The position numbers and the translations under genes are program-made. DNA of 22,692 nt, from the NCBI GenBank assembly GCA_002378585.1, contig DFSJ01000061.1, positions 1-22,692 of the forward strand. The letters are read 5' to 3'. Source of the stretch: Flavobacteriaceae bacterium UBA3440. Lineage in GTDB: Bacteria > Bacteroidota > Bacteroidia > Flavobacteriales > Flavobacteriaceae. Below are positions 7,713 to 15,891 of this stretch, in pieces (positions within the stretch are counted from its first letter, which is position 1; each line of letters opens with the position of its first letter). The notes beneath the pieces are model-generated. The model saw only the letters and a program-made list of their open reading frames with translations, was not told the origin of the DNA and did not search any database.

Positions 7713-8584
7713 TACCAGTCCTTTTTTTGTGAGGATTTAACTCCTTTTTTCTGGAGTTTATCCATTTTTTCTTTTGCTTTTTTCTCTTCATTTTGCAGCG
7801 CCTCTAACATGTTTTGGATTTGCTGTGCAGAGAGCTGACTTTGTTTCTTAGGCGGTTGAGGTGCTTCTTGAGGTTTTTTTGGCTGTTCTTTTTTCTTGTC
7901 GCCATCCCCTTGTTTTTGATCCTCTTTTTCTTGATCCCCAGGGTCTTGGGGTTTGCTGTTTTTATCTTTTTGATCCTGATCTCCTTTTTTCGGGTCCTGT
8001 TCGTTTTGATCGTTTTGACCTCCTTGGTTTTGATCCTGCTGATCTTGTTGGTCTTTTTTGTCCTGTTGGTCTTTATTGTCCTTGTTCTTGTCTTTGTTCT
8101 GTTCCTGCTTCTCCCGCATAGACTTGGCCAATGCGTAGTTGTATCGGGTCTGGTCGTCTTCAGGTTTGTTTTTCAGGGCTGATTTAAATGCCATTTCAGC
8201 TCGATCATACGCCTTTTGTGCCATGAGGGCGTTGCCCAGGTTGTGGTATGCCTGGTGTTTTTGATCGGCTGTTTCGGCCGTTTTAGTCGCTTGAACCAGG
8301 GCCGTGGTAGCTTCTTCAAAACTGTTGTTGGACAAAAGCGTATTGCCCAAGTTATAGGGAGCATCCTTTTGGGCTGGGTCAATAGCCATAGCTCTGCGCC
8401 AATCCGCTTCTGACGCTGTCCACGCTCCTTGAGTTAAATTTTTTCCTGCCTTGGCCGTTAAGTTTTGTGCTTTTTTCTGAAGCGGGGCGGCGACTTGTGC
8501 AGGCGCCTCAGGTTTGGCCGCTTCAGGGGTTTGTCCCCAAAGCCCAGCGTGAATGATCACCAAGAGTATCCAAGCATTACGCAT
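7712..8584 (-). CDS. batC: BatC: TPR protein with charged low-complexity tail
   Basis: 290 residues from the ATG at 8584. An open frame extends 22 codons further upstream, but only this ATG is followed by a signal peptide (MRNAWILLVIIHAGLWGQ). Three TPR-like units occupy about 52-155 (YNLGNTLLSNNSFEEATTAL, YHNLGNALMAQKAYDRAEMAFKSAL). Residues about 157-250 are a low-complexity tail made almost wholly of Gln, Lys, Asp, Asn, Glu, Gly and Pro, followed by a helical, Lys/Glu-rich end. TPR plus a charged tail is the normal BatC form. It is expected to be periplasmic and to scaffold Bat partners. The start lies inside batB, with an 8-base overlap, and the stop overlaps batD by one base. The tail's DNA is A/G-rich on the coding strand, which creates long but meaningless antisense frames. 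Confidence 0.92.
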   Translation of the reverse strand: MRNAWILLVIIHAGLWGQTPEAAKPEAPAQVAAPLQKKAQNLTAKAGKNLTQGAWTASEADWRRAMAIDPAQKDAPYNLGNTLLSNNSFEEATTALVQATKTAETADQKHQAYHNLGNALMAQKAYDRAEMAFKSALKNKPEDDQTRYNYALAKSMREKQEQNKDKNKDNKDQQDKKDQQDQQDQNQGGQNDQNEQDPKKGDQDQKDKNSKPQDPGDQEKEDQKQGDGDKKKEQPKKPQEAPQPPKKQSQLSAQQIQNMLEALQNEEKKAKEKMDKLQKKGVKSSQKKDW

Positions 8585-9623
8585 TTTTATTGGGTTCAAA
8601 GAGTTTAAGTTTTTGCCACCAGGGCGTTTTGCGTTCGAGCAGCAGTACATCGAGCATCATCAAAATTAATCCAATCCCCACAAACCAACCAAACTGGTCC
8701 TCGAAGTCGGAGAATTCTTCAGCGGCAAAAGTGGTTTTGTCCAGTTGCCCCAAATCTTCCATCAAGGCGTTCACCACGGTTTCGGTCTGGTCAAATGCGT
8801 AGTATTGGCCTCCTGCTTGTTCGGCCAAGTCCTTCAGCAACAACTCGTTTCTCCGAGTAATGACCACCTCGCCGTTCTCGTCCTTTTTGAGTTGCTGGGT
8901 GATACCGCGTTCTTTGATGGGTATTGGGCCTCCTTTTTCGGTTCCTACTCCCACGGTAAATATACGAACCCCAGCTTCTTTAGCTTGAGCCACAGCTTCC
9001 GCCACGTCAATCCCCTCGTGGTCCTCTCCGTCGCTGATCAACAACAGCACTTTGCTGGTTGGATCTTCGGCGATAAAATAACCCGAAGCCAGTTCAATAG
9101 CCTCTCCCAAAGCCGTCCCTTGGGAGCTGATCATGTCGGTGTTGATCGACGATAAAAACAATTGGGCCGCACCGTAATCCGTAGTGATGGGCAACTGAGG
9201 AACGGCCCAAGCGGCATAGGCAATGATCCCTATGCGGTCGCCCGCAAGCTGCTGGGTTATTTGTTCCACAAGGTGTTTGGCTCGGTCTAGACGGTTCGGG
9301 GCCACATCCTCACAAAGCATACTCTTAGATACATCGATGGCAAATACCAAATCAATGCCCTCTCGCTGTACTTTTTTTCGCGCAATACCGGCTTTTGGGT
9401 TGACCAGTGCGATGACCAAACAGCTCACGATTAAGGCAAACACCAACGCTTTTAACCGCACTTTAAGTCCAGATCTGCCAGGGGATAATCGATCTAGATC
9501 GCCCCATTTTGAAAAGGCTTTTTGCGTTTTGACCTGCCACCATTGATGCCAAAAGAACACCAGAGCGGCTAGGACCAATAGCCCAAACAGATAAAAGTAT
9601 GTTGGTTCATCCCAAACGATCAT
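8577..9623 (-). CDS. batB: BatB: VWA domain membrane protein
   Basis: 348 residues from the ATG at 9623. A longer frame from 9674 is open but would add 17 residues running into batA; the 9623 ATG overlaps the batA TGA by one base, the same arrangement as other junctions here, and begins with the usual N-terminus. Membrane segments lie at about 8-26 and 57-76, with another near the C-terminus (about 314-332). The von Willebrand A domain between them has a complete MIDAS: Asp97, Ser99 and Ser101 (DVSKS), Thr170 (QGTALG) and Asp198 (SDGEDHEG). The domain is expected to bind a metal and a partner protein on the periplasmic face. It pairs with BatA, its paralogue, and may be remodelled by MoxR. 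Confidence 0.95.
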   Translation of the reverse strand: MIVWDEPTYFYLFGLLVLAALVFFWHQWWQVKTQKAFSKWGDLDRLSPGRSGLKVRLKALVFALIVSCLVIALVNPKAGIARKKVQREGIDLVFAIDVSKSMLCEDVAPNRLDRAKHLVEQITQQLAGDRIGIIAYAAWAVPQLPITTDYGAAQLFLSSINTDMISSQGTALGEAIELASGYFIAEDPTSKVLLLISDGEDHEGIDVAEAVAQAKEAGVRIFTVGVGTEKGGPIPIKERGITQQLKKDENGEVVITRRNELLLKDLAEQAGGQYYAFDQTETVVNALMEDLGQLDKTTFAAEEFSDFEDQFGWFVGIGLILMMLDVLLLERKTPWWQKLKLFEPNKNA

Positions 9624-10624
9624 CAGACAAAGCTTTTTAACCAGGTGTGTTGTACCAACCAGTACAACACCCATATGAATAATGCCCAGAATACCAAGGG
9701 TCGATAGAGCTCCTGGGTGGTGGTGAATTTAAATTCTTCGATCTCGGTTTTTTCGAGTTGGTTGATCTCGTTGTAAATCGCTTCGAGTTCTTGATTGTCT
9801 TGAGCTCGGAAGTATTGGCCACCTGTTTTTTCTGCTATCCGCTTCATCAACTTTTCGTCGATTTCCACTTGTTGAAGCGCGTATTGAAAGCTGCCATCCG
9901 GGTTAATGGCCACCGGAAATTGCGCGTTACCGTTGGTCCCTACCCCAATGGTATAGGTCTTAATCCCATACTCTACGGCTAGTTCAGCCGCGGTGAGGGG
10001 TTCGATAAAGCCTGAATTGTTGACTCCATCCGTCAACAGAATGACTACTTTGCTCTGCGCTTTAGATTCTTTGAGTCGATTGACTGAGGTCGCCAAGCCC
10101 ATACCAATAGCGGTACCATCGTTTAAACCTCCGTATTGAATTTCATCCAGCGCTCTGAGCACCAGTCCTTTGTCCGATGTGATAGGGGTTTTTGTGTAGC
10201 TTTCCCCTGCATAGACGACCAGTCCAATCCGGTCATTAGGTCGGCTTTCGATAAAGGTGGCTGCAATTTTTTTAAGTGCCGTGAGTCGGTTAGGTTTTAA
10301 GTCTTTGGCCAGCATGCTCGAAGACACATCAATGGACATGACGATGTCAATTCCACGGGTGGTTTTGGTTTTGGTCTGGGTGGAGACGATCTGAGGCCTT
10401 GCCATAGCCAAGATCATGGCCGCAAGCGCACCGATTCTCAAGGCATTTAACGCGATAGACACGCCGGATACCCAACGACTCACCGGGAGCCCCTGATGTC
10501 CAGAAATCAACAAGGGAGCTTTAGTTTTGTGGCGGCTCCACCACATCCACCACATCGCTAGTGGGAGTATTAATCCCAGCCACAACCATTGGGGCTCAGC
10601 CCATGTAATATCCTTCCAATTCAT
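9623..10624 (-). CDS. batA: BatA: VWA domain membrane protein
   Basis: 333 residues. Two N-terminal membrane segments (about 13-30 and 57-76) precede a VWA domain with an intact MIDAS: Asp99, Ser101 and Ser103 (DVSSS), Thr171 (DGTAIG) and Asp199 (LTDG). A third membrane segment is near the C-terminus (about 308-327), followed by a short tail. BatA and BatB share this plan and are probably ancient duplicates. Metal-dependent VWA domains usually hold partner proteins, so BatA likely forms the core of the Bat complex; experimentally its role remains open. Its start overlaps the stop of the preceding 532-residue gene in the 4-base ATGA form, and its TGA overlaps the batB ATG. Assignment as A rather than B follows gene order and domain form. 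Confidence 0.95.
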   Translation of the reverse strand: MNWKDITWAEPQWLWLGLILPLAMWWMWWSRHKTKAPLLISGHQGLPVSRWVSGVSIALNALRIGALAAMILAMARPQIVSTQTKTKTTRGIDIVMSIDVSSSMLAKDLKPNRLTALKKIAATFIESRPNDRIGLVVYAGESYTKTPITSDKGLVLRALDEIQYGGLNDGTAIGMGLATSVNRLKESKAQSKVVILLTDGVNNSGFIEPLTAAELAVEYGIKTYTIGVGTNGNAQFPVAINPDGSFQYALQQVEIDEKLMKRIAEKTGGQYFRAQDNQELEAIYNEINQLEKTEIEEFKFTTTQELYRPLVFWALFIWVLYWLVQHTWLKSFV

Positions 10625-12219
10625 GGGGTTTCTTTGAGTTGAATGGATTGAATAATTTCCTGGGCCGTACGCGCTGCATAGGGCTCATCCTTAGGCCAAT
10701 GCACCCAGATCAATTGCGCAAAACCATTGCCGCCAAAAAGCAAAAGCGCGTAGGATTTTTTATAAGTGTCTCCGGATTCTTCAAAATCCATTTGACCAAA
10801 CACCTGCACACCTTGCACCTCATCTTGGGTGGTGTGGGGAGTTTGTTCGGTCAATATGTTTTTGGCCCCCATATCTTCCATCATTTTAAGCGCTTGTTCG
10901 CCCAGCGCGTCAAAGTCAGGGGTCTTTTCATCCGGCCATTGAAGTGTATGCACCCAAACATGGACCAATTCTGGGTCTGGCGTGTAGGCAAACAATTGTG
11001 CCTGGGTAGCACCCGCGTATTTGGGCGCTGTTTCTTGGCGCTCCAAAACATCAGGCGTTGAGATCCAAACAGCGGGAAAGCCATACCCACTCATCAGTCG
11101 GGGCGATTCATTTTGTATTTTGTATTTGTTGAAGGTAACGGTGTCCCAAAATCGTTCTGGCCCCGTATACATCAATAACCCCACAAAAAGGGCTAATGCC
11201 CCAATACCCCCACCGAACAACACCATTTTTTTGCGGCGTGCTCTCTGGTATGCGGCCAATGTTGCTAAACGCTGGGCCTCATGATACAATTCTTCCTCGG
11301 TCGGTTCGGGTAAAGCCTCTTGGGCTTTTACCAACCATTGCGCCAAGATGTCTCGATCTAATTCTGCCTGTCTACGCTCAGGCGTTGCCCGAGCAAACTT
11401 GACTAAATCCGCAGTTTTTAACACCTCGTCAAATGCGGCTAGCGCTTCTTGATCCAGCGTTAATTTCCCTTGTTCGCGCAGGTCCACTAACTTCTCCATG
11501 AGTTCCTCGCTGGTGCTTTCCATAGCAGATATGTGCACTTCATCTTCGAGGTAGGCACGAACAATTCCGGTGAGTTCGGTGTAATATGCTTTGTACTCCT
11601 CTCGTATCAAATACGGAGATTGGGCCAGTTTTTCCAAGCCGAGCAAAGCCTTTTCTAAAGGATCGAGCACGGCTTCTGCTTCTTGTTTTTTCTTGCGTTG
11701 CCAGTGTATCCAACCGTACACTCCAGCGCCCAGGAGGGCTAAAACCCCTAAAATCCACATCCAAAGGGGAGTCACCCACACAGAGGATACTTCCCTAATG
11801 GGTTTGGCGGGATATAGATTTTGCTTGGTGGTATCCACCGCTACATCAAATACTTTCATCGAAAATGGCGCCGTTTGGAGCCAAAGTGTATCGAGTTGTA
11901 CGCGTAGTCCTGGATGATTATAGGTGCCTGAGTCGTACTGAGAAATCGCGTAGCGTCTGATCAATTGCCAAAGGCGCTCCTGCTTTAGCGTGTCTGTAGC
12001 CGAGGTTCCGATTACCTCAAAAGGGGCAAACGCCTGATCTTCAGGGAAGCGCACCGAGTCGCCAGGCTTTACAGATACGGTAATCGTATATGTGCGTTTC
12101 TCCCCAATTTTTAGCGCGGTTGAATCCAGTTTTCCCACAGCGCTGGGCGCTGTTGTCTGTGCCTGGATTGACCCAAGCAAAAGAAAAAAACCAAAGAGCA
12201 CATACACGAAGCGTTTCAT
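10621..12219 (-). CDS. Bat-locus multi-domain membrane protein, uncharacterised
   Basis: 532 residues from the ATG at 12219, which shares its A with the TGA of the DUF58 gene (a TTG one codon upstream is rejected). Regions seen: signal peptide 1-20 (cut near IQAQ); a periplasmic beta-rich domain about 28-130 resembling a BatD-type repeat; a membrane segment about 151-171 followed by RKKK; a helical cytoplasmic part about 185-300 resembling DUF4381-type proteins found in VWA/MoxR operons (EYKAYYTELTGIVRAYLE and a FARATPERRQAE motif); RARRKK before a second membrane segment about 333-351; and a further C-terminal domain of about 180 residues, predicted periplasmic, that I do not recognise. Basic residues flank both membrane segments on the same side, supporting this topology. 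It probably links the cytoplasmic MoxR/DUF58 pair to the periplasmic Bat proteins; that is inference from position and topology. Confidence 0.85.
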   Translation of the reverse strand: MKRFVYVLFGFFLLLGSIQAQTTAPSAVGKLDSTALKIGEKRTYTITVSVKPGDSVRFPEDQAFAPFEVIGTSATDTLKQERLWQLIRRYAISQYDSGTYNHPGLRVQLDTLWLQTAPFSMKVFDVAVDTTKQNLYPAKPIREVSSVWVTPLWMWILGVLALLGAGVYGWIHWQRKKKQEAEAVLDPLEKALLGLEKLAQSPYLIREEYKAYYTELTGIVRAYLEDEVHISAMESTSEELMEKLVDLREQGKLTLDQEALAAFDEVLKTADLVKFARATPERRQAELDRDILAQWLVKAQEALPEPTEEELYHEAQRLATLAAYQRARRKKMVLFGGGIGALALFVGLLMYTGPERFWDTVTFNKYKIQNESPRLMSGYGFPAVWISTPDVLERQETAPKYAGATQAQLFAYTPDPELVHVWVHTLQWPDEKTPDFDALGEQALKMMEDMGAKNILTEQTPHTTQDEVQGVQVFGQMDFEESGDTYKKSYALLLFGGNGFAQLIWVHWPKDEPYAARTAQEIIQSIQLKETP

Positions 12220-13085
12220 CAATGACGTTGTTTAAAATATCCCAAAAGCTTGGCCACATAGTCTTGACCTAACTCAAGATCAACCCGACCGCAACCAGAC
12301 TTTTTGTGGGCTTGCTGGAAATAGGCCGATTGGGCGCTAAACGACGCCTCGTAGGCATTTCTTACTGCTTTTGAACTGCTTGCCATCCATTGTACAGCCC
12401 CGGTTTCGGCATCTTGAACAGGGATGAGTCCTAAATTCAACCAGTGTGCATCCAATGCATCATACACCCTGATTCCAGTGATATCGTGTTTTTTTCCGGT
12501 GATTTGCAGTGTTTTTTGATAGCCAGAACACATAAAATCTGAGAGGGTAAATACAATTGCCTTCTTTTTAAGCGCATTGCCCAAAAAGGCTAGTGGTACG
12601 GACAGGTCGGTACCTTTACCTACCGGCTCAGCCTCTAAAAGTTCTCGGATGATCCGTAGCACATGTCCTTTTCCTTTCTTGGGAGGAATAAAACGTTCCA
12701 CTCGGTCAGAAAACAAGAGCAGCCCCACTTTGTCGTTGTTTTGCAGGGCAGAAAAAGCCAGTGTGGCAGCGATTTCAGTGAGTACTTCGCGTTTGCTTTG
12801 ACCTTTTGTACCAAAAATACCAGACCCGCTGATGTCCACTAAAAGCATCATGGTCAGTTCGCGCTCTTCTTCAAACACCTTGACAAAAGGTTCGTTGTAG
12901 CGCGCGGTGACGTTCCAGTCAATCGCCCGAACATCATCCCCAAATTGATAGGGACGCACCTCGCTAAAGGTCATTCCCCTTCCTTTGAAGGTAGAATGGT
13001 ATTCGCCCCCAAAAAGGTTGTCGGACAACCTGCGGGTTTTAATCTCGATTTTGCGTACTTTTTTTAGCAGTTCCTTGGTCTCCAT
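12219..13085 (-). CDS. DUF58 domain protein (VWA-like)
   Basis: A 288-residue soluble protein of the DUF58 family, the usual partner of MoxR ATPases. The family signature GRGMTFSEVRPYQFGDDVRAIDW lies at about 35-57, followed by a VWA-like fold with DISGS at 84-88 (metal-site type) and FSDRVERFIPPKKG. No signal peptide or membrane segment is visible, so it should be cytoplasmic. Known biology of the family suggests a MoxR client or adaptor; the exact role is unknown. It starts eight bases after the moxR stop, the only non-overlapping junction in the locus, and its TGA overlaps the next start. The ATG at 13085 places the usual KKVRKIEIKTRRL opening at the N-terminus. Confidence 0.94.
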   Translation of the reverse strand: METKELLKKVRKIEIKTRRLSDNLFGGEYHSTFKGRGMTFSEVRPYQFGDDVRAIDWNVTARYNEPFVKVFEEERELTMMLLVDISGSGIFGTKGQSKREVLTEIAATLAFSALQNNDKVGLLLFSDRVERFIPPKKGKGHVLRIIRELLEAEPVGKGTDLSVPLAFLGNALKKKAIVFTLSDFMCSGYQKTLQITGKKHDITGIRVYDALDAHWLNLGLIPVQDAETGAVQWMASSSKAVRNAYEASFSAQSAYFQQAHKKSGCGRVDLELGQDYVAKLLGYFKQRH

Positions 13086-13093
13086 ACCAGGGT

Positions 13094-14095
13094 TTACGGC
13101 ACCTCAACAGTATTGACAATGCGGTTGATGATTTCTTCAGTGGTTACGTTTTCAGCTTCGGCTTCGTAGGTGAGCCCAATGCGGTGTCTGAGCACATCGT
13201 GCACCACAGCCCGTACATCATCAGGCACCACATAACCGCGACCTTTGATAAAGGCAAAACACTTGGCGGCCATAGCCAGGTTGATACTTCCCCTAGGCGA
13301 AGCACCAAAACTGATCAGCGGTTGAAGATCCCCAAGCTTGTATTTGTCGGGGAATCGGGTAGCAAAAATCAAGTCCAAGATATATTGCTCAATTTTCTCA
13401 TCCATGTACACCAGGCGCACAGATTTCTGGGCATCCAAAATTTGTTGGGTTGTTACGACGGCTTTTACAGGTTCATGGGTGCCCGATAGGTTTTGTCGCA
13501 TCACCAATTGCTCCTCACTCATTTTGGGGTAGGTGATCACCGTTTTCAACATAAATCGATCCACTTGGGCTTCAGGAAGCGGATAGGTGCCTTCCTGCTC
13601 TACAGGGTTTTGGGTAGCCAACACCAAAAAGGGCTTATCCAAGACAAAGGTTTCATCTCCAATGGTCACTTGCTTTTCCTGCATGGCCTCCAAAAGAGCT
13701 GATTGAACTTTTGCTGGAGCTCTGTTGATTTCATCGGCCAGCACGAAGTTGGCAAATATCGGTCCCTTTTTGATCGAAAAGTCGTTTTGTTTGATGTTGT
13801 AGATCATCGTGCCCACCACGTCAGCCGGCAACAGATCAGGGGTAAACTGAATACGGCTAAAACTACCTTTCACCGCTTTGGCTAAGGTGTTGATGGCTAG
13901 TGTTTTGGCTAGTCCAGGAACCCCTTCCAACAAGATGTGTCCCTGGCCGAGTAATCCGATTAACAGACGTTCAACCATCTGTTTTTGTCCGACTATCACT
14001 TTGTCCATCTCCATTTTGAGCAGTCCGATGAAGGCGCTGTCTTTGGCGATTTGTTCTTGAATCGCCTGCATATCTACAGGGGTATTTTCCGGCAT
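13094..14095 (-). CDS. moxR: MoxR-family AAA+ ATPase
   Basis: A 333-residue cytoplasmic AAA+ ATPase that leads the Bat locus. The Walker A motif is GVPGLAKT at 58-65, in which Ala replaces the more usual Lys/Gly spacing but the terminal Lys-Thr is kept. Walker B is VLADE at 118-122, followed by INRAPAKVQSALLEAMQE, the MoxR signature. The sensor 1 region is LATQNPVEQEGTYPLPEAQVDRFM at about 158-181, and the C-terminal lid includes ISFGASPRGSINLAMAAK. MoxR proteins act as chaperone-like ATPases that mature or remodel VWA-domain partners, here presumably DUF58, BatA and BatB. The start at 14095 lies next to a divergent intergenic region with no clear promoter consensus. Confidence 0.96.
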   Translation of the reverse strand: MPENTPVDMQAIQEQIAKDSAFIGLLKMEMDKVIVGQKQMVERLLIGLLGQGHILLEGVPGLAKTLAINTLAKAVKGSFSRIQFTPDLLPADVVGTMIYNIKQNDFSIKKGPIFANFVLADEINRAPAKVQSALLEAMQEKQVTIGDETFVLDKPFLVLATQNPVEQEGTYPLPEAQVDRFMLKTVITYPKMSEEQLVMRQNLSGTHEPVKAVVTTQQILDAQKSVRLVYMDEKIEQYILDLIFATRFPDKYKLGDLQPLISFGASPRGSINLAMAAKCFAFIKGRGYVVPDDVRAVVHDVLRHRIGLTYEAEAENVTTEEIINRIVNTVEVP

Positions 14096-14249
14096 ATTTG
14101 TTTGATTTGATGCATGTTGTACAAAACGGCTGCAATTAAAAAATTAATTGATCTCCCTCCCGTTAATGATAGGTTAAAAAATCGATAACCCCCTTATTTT
14201 TATCAACATTTTACCGATTTAATCCCTAATTTCACCCTTTGTGAAGCCT
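14096..14249. promoter_or_regulatory. Divergent intergenic region, moxR and AKR
   Basis: The longest gap in the window, 154 A/T-rich bases that must hold the start signals for the Bat locus (leftward) and the AKR-SDR-AlbA operon (rightward). Unlike the other upstream regions here, neither strand carries an appropriately placed TAnnTTTG match. The best leftward candidate, TAATTTTT read on the minus strand inside the 14133-14150 repeat, misses the final G and has no -33 TTG. A perfect inverted repeat is listed separately. No small ORF or structured RNA is evident. Confidence 0.5.
14133..14150. repeat. Inverted repeat in the moxR/AKR divergent region
   Basis: CAATTAA at 14133-14139 and TTAATTG at 14144-14150 are perfect reverse complements separated by AAAA. 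It lies 38-55 bases upstream of the moxR start codon. The symmetry would suit a dimeric regulator, but A/T-rich palindromes also arise by chance, and no regulator gene is adjacent. Confidence 0.4.
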
Positions 14250-15116
14250 ATGAATTCTTTTTCAAAAATCATTGCCGGCACCATGACTTGGGGGCTTTGG
14301 GGCCAACGCTTGGACACCCAAGCCATGGTTCGTCTAATCCATCAAGTAATCGACACAGGGATTACCTCTTTTGATCACGCCGATCTCTATGGGGACTACA
14401 CCAACGAAACAGAGTTTGGTCGCGCTTGGTCTCAAACAGGAATTGCTCGAGACCAAGTTCAATTGATCTCCAAATGTGGGATAGCCCATGTGTGCCCTCA
14501 ACGTCCCTTTGAAATAAAACACTACAATTACAACCAGGAGTATATCGTGTCTGCTTGTGAAGCTACCCTTGAGGCACTTCAAACCGATTACTTAGACCTT
14601 TATTTACTGCACCGACCCAGCCCGCTATTAGATCCCGAACAGGTCGTTCTGGCCGTGGATAAGCTGCTTCAAAGCGGGAAAATCAAGTCTTTTGGCCTGT
14701 CCAATTTTACACCTACCCAAGTTGAATTGATTCAGAAGTACTGCGGTGTTTCAACCAATCAAATCGAGATCTCCTTAACTAGGAGAGATGCGTTGTACAA
14801 CGGTCAGTTGGATCAGTGCCTCAAAGATCAAATCACCCCGATGGCCTGGAGTCCTTTAGGTGATTTGGTTCGAACTAACGCCGTGATTCCAGATGCGTTG
14901 ACCGGGGCCCTAGAGGAAATAGCTTCAGCGCGCGGATTGACGTCAGCTCAAGTAGCTTTGGCCTGGTTGGCAAAACATCCCGCAGGCATAGTTCCTGTGG
15001 TGGGGAGTACTAGGCCGGAACGATTGGCCCAAGCGATGGAAGCTATGGAAACAACATTGACACTAACAGAGTGGTTTACCCTCACTGAGGCGGCCACTGG
15101 TAAACCTTGCCCATAA
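14250..15116 (+). CDS. Aldo/keto reductase, YdhF-like
   Basis: A 288-residue NADPH-dependent oxidoreductase of the aldo/keto reductase superfamily, cytoplasmic TIM barrel. The catalytic tetrad is visible: Asp42 and Tyr47 (FDHADLYGDY), Lys75 (SKCGI) and His121 (LLHRP). KIKSFGLSNFTP, TNQIEIS, and the cofactor-phosphate region around PVVGSTRPERLAQAMEA are all in order. The HADLYG, SKCGI and LLHRPSPL blocks and overall length match E. coli YdhF, whose substrate is not established, so the substrate is left open. I chose the ATG at 14250; a GTG at 14241 is also in frame and would add three residues. It is followed by the SDR gene after only four bases. Confidence 0.93.
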   Translation: MNSFSKIIAGTMTWGLWGQRLDTQAMVRLIHQVIDTGITSFDHADLYGDYTNETEFGRAWSQTGIARDQVQLISKCGIAHVCPQRPFEIKHYNYNQEYIVSACEATLEALQTDYLDLYLLHRPSPLLDPEQVVLAVDKLLQSGKIKSFGLSNFTPTQVELIQKYCGVSTNQIEISLTRRDALYNGQLDQCLKDQITPMAWSPLGDLVRTNAVIPDALTGALEEIASARGLTSAQVALAWLAKHPAGIVPVVGSTRPERLAQAMEAMETTLTLTEWFTLTEAATGKPCP

Positions 15117-15120
15117 ACAG

Positions 15121-15891
15121 ATGAAACACACAAAAGAACAACCTCTATGCGCTCTAGTTACTGGGGCTTCCAGTGGTATTGGCCAGGCTACAGCCAGAGA
15201 ATTAGCTCACAAGGGCTACCGATTGGTGATTTGTGGCAGAAACGAAGCTGCGCTTAACTCATTGTCGAGGGAACTCTCTGCGATGACTCAAGTACACTCT
15301 TTAGTTTTCGATGTGAGCGACAAGTCGGAGGTGCAAAAAGCCATCGACAGTTTACCACCCTCATGGGCTTCGATCGATATTTTGATCAATAATGCAGGAA
15401 ATGCCCATGGGCTGGACCTCATTCAAGACGGTGACTCGGATGATTGGGACGCGATGATCGACAGTAACATCAAGGGAGTCTTGTATGTGACTCAGGCGGT
15501 GTTGCCTCAGATGATCCAGCGAGGTCAAGGGCACATACTCATGGTTGGTTCTACGGCAGCTAAAGAAGTCTACCCAAAAGGCAACGTCTATTGTGCCACT
15601 AAGGCAGCGGTAGACGCGTTGGCTCAAGGTATCCGAATGGACCTCAATGGAACGGGGATAAAAGTAGGGGCCATACACCCAGGGATGGTACACACTTCGT
15701 TTAGCGCGGTGCGTTTTAAAGGTGATCAGGCCAGAGCAGAGGCGGTTTATCAAGGCGTTGACCCGCTTCAGGCTCAGGACATTGCCGAACTAATCTGCTT
15801 TGTAGTCTCTAGGCCTTCCCACGTCAACATAGCTGATTTAGTGGTGATGCCCACCGACCAAGCCTCGAGTACTATTGTAGCCAGAAAGTGA
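15121..15891 (+). CDS. Short-chain dehydrogenase/reductase (YdfG-like)
   Basis: 256 residues, a classical SDR oxidoreductase. The Rossmann dinucleotide motif TGASSGIG is at 14-21, NNAG at 90-93, and the catalytic Asn116, Ser144, Tyr157 and Lys161 (YCATK) are all present. An Arg at 40 in the loop after the second strand (ICGRNE) suggests preference for NADP(H). HPGMVHTSF at about 186-194 and the C-terminal DIAELICFVVSRP stretch resemble the YdfG group, which oxidises hydroxy acids such as serine or 3-hydroxypropionate; substrate is not proved. The gene lies four bases after the AKR gene, and its TGA shares a base with the next ATG, so all three genes probably form one operon. Confidence 0.95.
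   Translation: MKHTKEQPLCALVTGASSGIGQATARELAHKGYRLVICGRNEAALNSLSRELSAMTQVHSLVFDVSDKSEVQKAIDSLPPSWASIDILINNAGNAHGLDLIQDGDSDDWDAMIDSNIKGVLYVTQAVLPQMIQRGQGHILMVGSTAAKEVYPKGNVYCATKAAVDALAQGIRMDLNGTGIKVGAIHPGMVHTSFSAVRFKGDQARAEAVYQGVDPLQAQDIAELICFVVSRPSHVNIADLVVMPTDQASSTIVARK

Noticed and set aside
7814..8182. A 122-codon plus-strand frame encoding a very hydrophobic, Leu/Val/Phe-rich product opposite batC.
   Set aside because: It is the complement of the Lys/Gln/Asp low-complexity tail of batC, whose codons read as Leu, Val and Phe on the other strand. Composition alone explains it.
8577..9674. A longer BatB starting at 9674, and longer BatC (8650) and kinase (17992) starts.
   Set aside because: These would create long overlaps with the preceding gene or run into a promoter, and they place extra residues before the signal peptide, membrane helix or family N-terminus.
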